Positions 57,784-64,000 of a DNA stretch of 64,000 nt are shown one piece after another. Where the stretch lies: the NCBI RefSeq assembly GCF_013201605.1, contig NZ_CP053848.1, positions 124,001-188,000 on the forward strand, given 5' to 3'. Within the stretch, counting starts at the first letter, position 1. Each line of letters opens with the position of its first letter. Source of the stretch: Campylobacter ornithocola. GTDB taxonomy: Bacteria; Campylobacterota; Campylobacteria; Campylobacterales; Campylobacteraceae. A model generated the notes under the pieces. The model had not been told where the DNA came from. It worked only from the letters and a program-made list of their open reading frames with translations, and ran no database searches. Position numbers and translations under genes: made by a program.

Positions 57784-58176
57784 ATGGATAACTTAATACA
57801 TATAGAGGTGGTAACACCTCTTGGTATGATTTATAATGATAATGTAAAATCTATTGTTCTTCCTGGAAGTGAAGGTGAATTTGGTGTTTTAAAAGGACAT
57901 GCATCTTTAATCTCTTCTTTAAAAGCGGGAATTATAGATATAGAAAAATCAGATTCAACTCATGAATTGGTTGCTATTGATTCAGGTCATGCAAAAGTAT
58001 CTGAAACTAAAGTAAGTGTTTTAGCAAAAGGTGCTGTATGGGTTGGTGGAAATAGTGATAGTGAAATAGCTAAAAGATTGGATGAAGCAAAAGATTTAAT
58101 CAAATCTATGAGTAGTGATAGTGTAGCTCTAGCTTCTACTTTTGCTAAGATGGATAATAATGTAAGGCAAAAATAG
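57784..58176 (+). CDS. atpC: ATP synthase F1 subunit epsilon
   Basis: This 130-residue subunit has the N-terminal beta sandwich (IHIEVVTPLGMIYND; LPGSEGEFGVLKGHASLIS) that sits on the rotor, and a short C-terminal helical part. Its stop overlaps the GTG start of exbB, so the ATP synthase and Tol-Pal operons join without a gap. Confidence 0.95.
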   Translation: MDNLIHIEVVTPLGMIYNDNVKSIVLPGSEGEFGVLKGHASLISSLKAGIIDIEKSDSTHELVAIDSGHAKVSETKVSVLAKGAVWVGGNSDSEIAKRLDEAKDLIKSMSSDSVALASTFAKMDNNVRQK

Positions 58177-58736
58177 TGGATTTTCAAGCAATTTTTCATT
58201 TCTTTGAAAATACAAGCTTAATCACTTATATTGTATTGGCTTGGCTTTCGGTGTATTTTATATTTAGTTTTAGTATTTTATTCTCAAGATTAATACTTAT
58301 TAATAAATGGACTCAAAATGAAGGTCAAGCCCTAGAAGCTTTAATGAGAGGGGAAAAAGATTTAAGTCAAAGTGCATCAATTTTGAAAAAATGTGTAGAA
58401 ATTGATGAAACTAAAATGAATGTTTATAAAAATTCTGTAGAAAAAAAAGCTACAATAGGATTAACTTGGCTTAGTATTATAGCCTCAACTTCTCCTTTTA
58501 TAGGGCTTTTTGGTACGGTAATTTCTATACTTGAAACCTTTGGTGGTTTAGAAATGCAAAATTCTTTAAGTATTATTGCTCCTAAAATCAGTGAAGCTTT
58601 GGTAGCTACTGGTTGTGGAATTTTGGTTGCAATTCCTGCATATAGCTTTCATTTGATTATCAAGCGTAAGGCTTATGAGTTGATTAATATCTTAGATAGC
58701 GAAATTAAGGTACTAGTAAGTTCTACAAAGGCATAA
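58176..58736 (+). CDS. exbB: ExbB/TolQ-type proton channel protein (GTG start)
   Basis: This 186-residue inner-membrane protein has three hydrophobic helices and the MotA/TolQ/ExbB signature (ATIGLTWLSIIASTSPFIGLFGTV; ISEALVATGCGILVAIPAY). With ExbD it uses proton flow to energise TolA or TonB. Placement before tolA-tolB-pal favours the TolQ role. It starts at GTG 58176, overlapping the atpC TAG. Confidence 0.9.
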   Translation: MDFQAIFHFFENTSLITYIVLAWLSVYFIFSFSILFSRLILINKWTQNEGQALEALMRGEKDLSQSASILKKCVEIDETKMNVYKNSVEKKATIGLTWLSIIASTSPFIGLFGTVISILETFGGLEMQNSLSIIAPKISEALVATGCGILVAIPAYSFHLIIKRKAYELINILDSEIKVLVSSTKA

Positions 58737-58739
58737 TTA

Positions 58740-59126
58740 ATGTTTTTAGAAGAAAAACCTGAACTAAATATTACACCTTTGGTTGATATTATGCTCGTTT
58801 TGCTTGCTATTTTAATGGTGACTGCGCCAAGTATCACATATGAAGAAAAGGTTCAGCTTCCTCAAGGCTCGCAAAAAACCTCAAGTGCTCCAAATATTAA
58901 AAGCTTAATTGTAACAATTAATGCAAAGAAAGAAATTTTTATAGGAAAAGATAAATTCAATTTTGTAAGTTTCGCAGACAATATGAATGCTTTAAAAGTC
59001 CAATATAATACTCAAGAAACAGTTTTTATCAGGGCAGATAAGAACTTAAAGTATGATGATGTAATGAGTGTTTTAAAAACAATGAAACATTTAGGTTTCC
59101 AAAAAGTTGCTTTGCAAACTGAGTAG
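58740..59126 (+). CDS. exbD: ExbD/TolR-type protein
   Basis: This 128-residue protein has a single N-terminal membrane helix with the conserved channel aspartate (NITPLVDIMLVLLAILMV) and a periplasmic ExbD/TolR domain. It forms the proton-driven motor with ExbB, and placement here indicates the TolR function. Confidence 0.92.
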   Translation: MFLEEKPELNITPLVDIMLVLLAILMVTAPSITYEEKVQLPQGSQKTSSAPNIKSLIVTINAKKEIFIGKDKFNFVSFADNMNALKVQYNTQETVFIRADKNLKYDDVMSVLKTMKHLGFQKVALQTE

Positions 59127-59129
59127 AAA

Positions 59130-59909
59130 ATGGAAGAGAATTCTGTACATAATTTTAAATCCTTTATTTATGCAGTTTTAGTTTATTTTTTTGTTGTTTT
59201 CTTGATTTTTTTTAAATTAATTGAATATAAGCCAAAAGCTATTGAGTATACCGATGATCCTAATAGTTTTATTAATATAGAGCTTGGAGATAGTATAAAT
59301 CAAAATCAAATTAATATGATGCAAGAATTGCAAAAAGAAAATTTACAAAGTTTGTTCGAGGAAAATCTTTTACAAAAATACACTACAAATAAAAGCGTCA
59401 ATACGCAAAATATAGAACAACGGGCAAGTGTTTTTAATGAGTTATTTGGAAAAATAGAAGATTATCAAGAAGAAAAAACTACAAAAGTACAATCTTCTAT
59501 GCCATCAAAAAAACCAACTTTTACTCAAAGAGAAAAAATCAATGATTTTTCTAAACAACTTAATGAAAATTTGCAAATTAATCAAGAATTAGGACAATCT
59601 ATTATAGAGCAAAAAATAGGTGTTTATGATCAATTTTTGGGTGCTGTTAGAAAATATCTTGAAGATAGATGGAGAATTTATAACCCTAGCGGGAATTTAA
59701 GTATAGAAGTAGAGTTTGTGATCGATAGCAGTGGATATTTTTATCTGCTAAGCACCACTAGTGCTTATAGTGATAATTTTGATAAAAAGGCAAAAGAATT
59801 TTTACAAAATTTAGAAGGAAGATACATAACTTTACCTCCAAATGGTAAAATAAGAAAAATCAAAATGCAACTTAGTGATATAATTGAGTTTAAAACGGAG
59901 AAACAATGA
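59130..59909 (+). CDS. tolA: TolA/TonB-type energy transducer
   Basis: This 259-residue protein has one N-terminal membrane anchor (about residues 10-30), a Gln/Lys-rich linker and a C-terminal TonB-like domain (about 165-250; YLEDRWRIYNPSGNLSIEVEFVIDSSGYF). It links the ExbBD motor to TolB and Pal across the periplasm. Repeats of a long TolA helix are absent, so the linker is shorter than in E. coli. It overlaps tolB by 4 nt. Confidence 0.85.
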   Translation: MEENSVHNFKSFIYAVLVYFFVVFLIFFKLIEYKPKAIEYTDDPNSFINIELGDSINQNQINMMQELQKENLQSLFEENLLQKYTTNKSVNTQNIEQRASVFNELFGKIEDYQEEKTTKVQSSMPSKKPTFTQREKINDFSKQLNENLQINQELGQSIIEQKIGVYDQFLGAVRKYLEDRWRIYNPSGNLSIEVEFVIDSSGYFYLLSTTSAYSDNFDKKAKEFLQNLEGRYITLPPNGKIRKIKMQLSDIIEFKTEKQ

Positions 59910-61105
59910 AAAAACTATTAGTATTTTTATTTTTTTGTTCAGTATTATTTGGACAAGATGCAACAATATCTGTTGTTAATAAAGGTATGCAATTGCCTAA
60001 AATTTATATTAAAGATCAATCTAATTTAAATGATTTAGATCTTAAAAAAAGTTTTTACAACATGCTTGTTAATGATATAAAAGTGAGTTCAAATTTTGAG
60101 ATAACTCAAGATGAAAAACAAGGTGATTATATTTTTTCTTATATATTAAATAAAAATGGCAAGCTTTTAGATATTGATGTTGAAATTTTAGCCACAAATG
60201 AAACTAAAACAAGATTTTATGAGCAAATTCTTTCTATTGAAGAGTATCCATTTTTAGCACATAGAAGTGTTGCTCAAATGAATAGAAAATTAGGCTTTGC
60301 ACCGGTTGATTGGATGGATCATAAAATTTTAATAGCTAGAACTCAAGGTAATAAGCAAAGTGATATTTTATTAGCAGATTATACTTTAACTTATCAAAAA
60401 GTATTGATTTCAAAAGGTTTAAATTTGTTTCCTAAATGGGCAAATAAAGAGCAAAATGTATTTTATTTTACTGCCTATGAAGATGAAATTCCAACACTTT
60501 ATAAGTATAATATGAAAAATAAAAATATCACAAAAATCATTGCTAGTAAAGGTATGATGGTTGCTTCTGATGTGAGTGATGATGGTAAAAAAATTTTACT
60601 AACCATGGCACCAAAAGACCAACCTGATGTATATTTATATGATGTGGATTCAAAAAATCTGACACAAATTACAAACTATATGGGTATTGATGTAAATGGT
60701 AATTTTGTGGATGACGATAAGAAAATTGTATTTGTATCTGATCGTTTGGGTTATCCAAATATTTTTATGCAAAATTTAGAGTCCAATTTAACAGAACAAG
60801 TTGTTTTTCATGGTAAGAATAATTCTTCTGTTTCTACCTATAAACATTATATGGTTTATTCTAGTAGGGAAATAAACCAAAGTGGAGTTTTTAATCTTTA
60901 TTTAATGTCAACTCAAAGTGATTATATAAGGCAACTTACTGCAAATGGTAAAAATCTTTTTCCAAGATTTTCTAGTGATGGAGAAAGCGTTGTGTTTATT
61001 AAATATTTGGGTTCTCAAAGTGCATTAGGAGTTATTAGAATTAATGCAAATAAAGCCTTTCATTATGGTTTAAAAGTAGGTAAAATTCAATCAATTGATT
61101 GGTAA
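59906..61105 (+). CDS. tolB: Tol-Pal system protein TolB
   Basis: This 399-residue periplasmic protein has a signal peptide (about residues 1-16), an N-terminal alpha/beta domain and a six-bladed beta-propeller marked by repeats such as DVSDDGKKILLTMAPK, NFVDDDKKIVFVSDRLGYPNIF and RFSSDGESVVFI. It binds Pal and TolA and supports outer-membrane constriction. It overlaps tolA by 4 nt. Confidence 0.95.
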   Translation: MKKLLVFLFFCSVLFGQDATISVVNKGMQLPKIYIKDQSNLNDLDLKKSFYNMLVNDIKVSSNFEITQDEKQGDYIFSYILNKNGKLLDIDVEILATNETKTRFYEQILSIEEYPFLAHRSVAQMNRKLGFAPVDWMDHKILIARTQGNKQSDILLADYTLTYQKVLISKGLNLFPKWANKEQNVFYFTAYEDEIPTLYKYNMKNKNITKIIASKGMMVASDVSDDGKKILLTMAPKDQPDVYLYDVDSKNLTQITNYMGIDVNGNFVDDDKKIVFVSDRLGYPNIFMQNLESNLTEQVVFHGKNNSSVSTYKHYMVYSSREINQSGVFNLYLMSTQSDYIRQLTANGKNLFPRFSSDGESVVFIKYLGSQSALGVIRINANKAFHYGLKVGKIQSIDW

Positions 61106-61127
61106 AATATCAAAATAGCATTTTTTT

Positions 61128-61136
61128 TGTTATAAT
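61128..61136 (+). promoter_or_regulatory. Extended -10 promoter upstream of pal
   Basis: A T8 run then TG-T-TATAAT (61131-61136) forms an extended -10 about 38 nt before the pal ATG, so pal and the genes after it can be expressed without the upstream operon. Confidence 0.7.
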
Positions 61137-61174
61137 TAAGTATGATTTTTTAATAAATAAAAAAGGGGAAAGCA

Positions 61175-61660
61175 ATGAAAAAAATCATTTTTGCTTCAAT
61201 TACTGCATTTGCTGTTATTGTAAGTGGATGTGCTACAAAAAATACTAGTGTAAGTAGCTCAAGTAGTGTAGACGGTTCAAAAGGTAGTGGTGGTTCAGAT
61301 AGATTTGAAAATCTTGAATCTTTAAATTCTATTGCAAATGTATATTTTGATTTTGATAAATTTAATATTAGAAAAGATATGCAAAAAGTTGTTGCAAATA
61401 ATGCTGAAATCTTCAATAAAGAAACTACAAATACTGCAATCGTAGTTGAAGGAAACTGCGATGAGTGGGGAACTGATGAATATAACCAAGCTTTAGGTTT
61501 AAAAAGAGCTAAGGCAGTTAAAGAATCTTTAATAGCTCAAGGTGTTAGTGCAGAAAGAATTAGCGTTAAGAGCTATGGAGAAACTAATCCTGTATGTACT
61601 GAAAGAACAAAAGCATGCGATGCTCAAAATCGTCGTGCAGAATTTAAAATTGCAAAATAA
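61175..61660 (+). CDS. pal: Peptidoglycan-associated lipoprotein Pal (Omp18)
   Basis: This 161-residue outer-membrane lipoprotein has lipobox VSGC (Cys19), a Ser/Gly-rich linker and an OmpA-like peptidoglycan-binding domain (about 55-160) with VYFDFDKFNIRKDM and the GNCDEWGTDEYNQALGLKRA ligand loop. A strong AAAGGGGAAAG site precedes the ATG. It anchors the Tol system to the cell wall. Confidence 0.96.
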   Translation: MKKIIFASITAFAVIVSGCATKNTSVSSSSSVDGSKGSGGSDRFENLESLNSIANVYFDFDKFNIRKDMQKVVANNAEIFNKETTNTAIVVEGNCDEWGTDEYNQALGLKRAKAVKESLIAQGVSAERISVKSYGETNPVCTERTKACDAQNRRAEFKIAK

Positions 61661-61670
61661 GTTTAAATAA

Positions 61671-62660
61671 ATGAAATTAAACTTATTATCAGTAGCTCTT
61701 TTAGGAGCTACTTTTTTACACGCTGAAATTTCAGCATTTGATGCAGGAAAAGTAGATACAAAAACACCTTACGGTTTAACCCAAAATGAAAAATTACAAT
61801 ATGAAAATCAAGAACGCTTAAAAGCTTTAAATGAATATTATACAAATTTAACAAGTAAAATAAATACAGCAGTAGAAAACATAGAAGGTTTGCAAAGCGT
61901 TACTGAGGGATTAAATGCTCAGTATTCAAAAGCTAATACAAAATTGCTTTCATTGGAAGAAAACTATCAAAATTTTGATGCAAATATTACTCAAGAAATT
62001 CAAAACTTAAGAGCTTATATTGAAGAAAATAGACAAATTCAAGAAAAAAATTACCAAGAAATTCAAAAGGTTTTAGGTGAAATTACAACTTTAATCAATA
62101 AGATTAATGATGATTATATTTCCAAAGAAGATATGAATCAAACCATAACTTTTTTTCAATCTGAAATAACTAGAGTACAAAATCAGGCTAAAGTTACTCC
62201 TATTGCTCCTATTGTAAAGGATGATAACAAAACCCAAGAAGTTATTCAAGACATAAATGAAACTCAAGAAGAAGTGATTGAAAAAAAAGATGATAGTTGG
62301 AAAAAATTACAATCTAGTGAAATTTTGAAAAAAGCAATTGATGAAACTAATAAAAATCAATTTGAAGATGCAAAAGAAAAATTTGAATATCTAATCAGTA
62401 TTCACTATAAACCTGCTAGATCTACTTTTTGGCTTGGAGAGATAAGATATAAACAGCAAGATTATGCAGGTGCTTTGGGATTTTATAAAAAAAGTTCTGC
62501 TATAAGCACTAAGGGTGATTATGTACCAAAACTGCTTTATCATACAGCTATTAGTTTAGATAAGGTTGGAGATCCTAAAAGTGCTAATAAATTTTACAAG
62601 GCTTTAAAGACAGCTTATCCTGATAGTCCTGAAGCAAAAGTTTCACCAGATAGAAAATAA
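61671..62660 (+). CDS. cpoB: CpoB/YbgF-like Tol-Pal coordinator
   Basis: This 329-residue periplasmic protein has a signal peptide (1-18, LHAE), a coiled coil (about residues 35-165) for trimerisation and a C-terminal TPR region (about 215-325; ARSTFWLGEIRYKQQDYAGALGFYKKS). CpoB links peptidoglycan synthesis with Tol-driven constriction. It follows pal by 10 nt. Confidence 0.9.
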   Translation: MKLNLLSVALLGATFLHAEISAFDAGKVDTKTPYGLTQNEKLQYENQERLKALNEYYTNLTSKINTAVENIEGLQSVTEGLNAQYSKANTKLLSLEENYQNFDANITQEIQNLRAYIEENRQIQEKNYQEIQKVLGEITTLINKINDDYISKEDMNQTITFFQSEITRVQNQAKVTPIAPIVKDDNKTQEVIQDINETQEEVIEKKDDSWKKLQSSEILKKAIDETNKNQFEDAKEKFEYLISIHYKPARSTFWLGEIRYKQQDYAGALGFYKKSSAISTKGDYVPKLLYHTAISLDKVGDPKSANKFYKALKTAYPDSPEAKVSPDRK

Positions 62661-62673
62661 AAAAGGAGAAAAA

Positions 62674-63255
62674 ATGGCTATAGAAAAAAATAGTGTAGTT
62701 TCAATGTTTTATGAGTTAAAAGATGCAAATACTAATGAAGTTTTAGAGTCAAATATTTATGCTGAACCTATTTCTTTTATTTTAGGCAAGGGTCAAATTT
62801 TAGAAGGATTGGAAGAGGAAATTCAAAAACTTAATGCACCATGCAATGTTGATATTGTGATAAAAAAAGAAAATGCCTTAGGTGAGTATGATGTAAATGC
62901 TTTGCAAACTTTACCAAAAGAGCAATTTGCAGGGATTGATTTGCAAGTTGGTATGGAGCTTTTTGGTGAAGGTGAAGATGGTAATACAGTAAGAGTGATT
63001 GTTAGAGAAATTACTGATAATGAAGTTACCATTGATTATAATCATGCTTACGCGGGAAAAGATTTGTTGTTTTCATTAAATATTGTAGATGTTAGAGCTG
63101 CGAGTGAAGATGAAATTTTAACAGGTATAATCGCAGGAAGTAAAAGTTGTGGATGTGGTGGAGGACATCATCATGATCACCATCACGGACATGGCGGTGG
63201 CGGATGTTGTGGTGGCCACGGACATGGTGGCGGCGGTTGCTGCGGTGGTCATTAA
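62674..63255 (+). CDS. slyD: SlyD-type peptidyl-prolyl isomerase with His/Cys/Gly-rich tail
   Basis: This 193-residue FKBP-type isomerase has N-terminal MFYELKDANTNEVLES, the LGKGQILEGLEEEIQ motif, the inserted IF chaperone domain (about 70-120), and a 35-residue tail rich in His, Cys and Gly that starts SCGCGGGHHHDHHHGHG and repeats GGGGCCGGH. SlyD tails bind nickel and other metals, which may serve urease-free nickel use such as hydrogenase. Its stop overlaps the fabD ATG (TAATG). Confidence 0.93.
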   Translation: MAIEKNSVVSMFYELKDANTNEVLESNIYAEPISFILGKGQILEGLEEEIQKLNAPCNVDIVIKKENALGEYDVNALQTLPKEQFAGIDLQVGMELFGEGEDGNTVRVIVREITDNEVTIDYNHAYAGKDLLFSLNIVDVRAASEDEILTGIIAGSKSCGCGGGHHHDHHHGHGGGGCCGGHGHGGGGCCGGH

Positions 63256-64000
63256 TGAATAGTGCATTTATTTTCCCAGGCCAAGGCTCTCAAAGTGTTG
63301 GTATGGGACTTAGTTTTTATAAAAATTCATCCAAAGCAAAAGATTTATTAGATCATGCAAGTGAATATTGTAAACTTGATTTTAAGTATTTACTTTTTGA
63401 AGAAAATGAAAATTTAAATAAAAGCGAATTCACACAAATGGCCATAGTGTTAAATTCACTTATGGCTTATGAAGCTTTAAAAGAACAAGTGAATATAGAG
63501 GCTAAGTATAGTTTAGGTCATTCGCTAGGAGAATTTAGTGCTTTAGCAACTCAAGGTGCATTTAACTTTTTAGATGTAATAGCGCTTGTCAATAAACGTG
63601 GTCAATTTATGCAAGAAGATTGTTCTAAAATTGAGGCTGGTATGATGGTAGTTTTAGGACTTGAAGATAGAGTAGTAGAGAATCTTTGTCAAAAGGCATT
63701 AAGTGAGGGAAAAAATATTTTTGCAGCTAACTATAATTGCGATGGACAGATTGTAGTAGCAGGTTTAAAGGCTGACTTAGCTTTTTATGAGAGTGAATTT
63801 AAAAATGCTGGTGCAAAAAGAGCTATGCTTTTAAATATGAGTGTTGCTAGTCATTGTCCATTATTGAAAAATGCATCTTTAAAGCTTATAAAAGAATTAG
63901 AGCCTATTTTGAAAGAGAATTTTGAAAATGTAGTATCAAATGTCAACGCTAAAGCATATAATGATAAAAACCAAGCTTTAGCACTTTTAAGTGATCAGCT
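63255..64000 (+). CDS. fabD: Malonyl-CoA:ACP transacylase FabD (3' end cut by window edge)
   Basis: The frame opens at ATG 63255, overlapping the slyD stop, and stays open to the end of the window (about 248 codons seen). It begins NSAFIFPGQGSQSVGMG and has the active-site serine motif SLGHSLGEFSALA around residue 85, then QFMQEDCSKIEAGMMVVLG. FabD loads malonyl groups on acyl carrier protein for fatty acid synthesis. Confidence 0.95.
   Translation, partial: MNSAFIFPGQGSQSVGMGLSFYKNSSKAKDLLDHASEYCKLDFKYLLFEENENLNKSEFTQMAIVLNSLMAYEALKEQVNIEAKYSLGHSLGEFSALATQGAFNFLDVIALVNKRGQFMQEDCSKIEAGMMVVLGLEDRVVENLCQKALSEGKNIFAANYNCDGQIVVAGLKADLAFYESEFKNAGAKRAMLLNMSVASHCPLLKNASLKLIKELEPILKENFENVVSNVNAKAYNDKNQALALLSDQ

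Overview
This window is an AT-rich chromosomal segment of an epsilonproteobacterium of the genus Campylobacter. The content is characteristic: six maf-family flagellin glycosylation genes with pseI, two flagellins, the CosR orphan regulator, futalosine-pathway mqnD, group III truncated haemoglobin Ctb, the b'/b ATP synthase operon and exbB-exbD-tolA-tolB-pal. Several blocks keep the gene order I remember from C. jejuni NCTC 11168 (for example Cj0249-Cj0254, Cj1670c-Cj1676, Cj0350-Cj0358, Cj0094-Cj0116), but they are rearranged relative to each other. A C. lari-group species is a reasonable guess that I cannot prove from this window.

Layout. Positions 1-11.8 kb are mostly on the minus strand: an LpoB-like lipoprotein (cut by the edge), a TPR lipoprotein, tRNA-Ser, a SprA-type putative metalloprotease, tRNA-Met, ktrA-ktrB potassium uptake, dcuA-aspA aspartate/fumarate metabolism, a chemoreceptor, a coiled-coil protein, a DUF493 protein and moaC. 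Positions 11.9-14.3 kb hold a tiny acidic protein, an MFS transporter, a hypothetical gene and ctb. Positions 14.3-25.1 kb contain a putative N-glycoprotein, a DivIC/FtsB-like gene that appears to use a CTG start, eno-recA, mqnD-fliQ-murB, a periplasmic protein, cysQ, a Kef-type antiporter, bioB and topA.

Positions 25.2-40.6 kb form a flagellin and flagellin-glycosylation island. Two full-length flagellin genes point away from each other, with a sigma-28 promoter on one strand and a sigma-54 promoter on the other, in a shared 159-bp spacer. They are followed by six consecutive maf paralogues and pseI, all on the minus strand. The maf genes are clear mosaics: near-identical blocks of 0.2-0.9 kb are shared in different combinations among genes A, B, D, E and F (lettered in order of coordinate), indicating repeated intra-array recombination. 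This is the most interesting part of the window.

Positions 40.7-47.0 kb carry a CheX-like gene, fliN, a FliO-like gene, a Ppx/GppA phosphatase, a ferredoxin, cosR, folB, plsY and a di-haem cytochrome c peroxidase. Positions 47.1-64 kb are one long plus-strand series: rplU-rpmA-obg, a DUF6194-like gene, fmt-birA-parA-parB, the ATP synthase operon atpF'FHAGDC, the Tol-Pal envelope system, an SlyD-like isomerase with a His/Cys/Gly tail, and the start of fabD (cut by the edge). I found no CRISPR array, insertion sequence, prophage, rRNA operon or long poly-G phase-variation tract. All homology and domain assignments come from reading the sequence and from memory, not from database searches.
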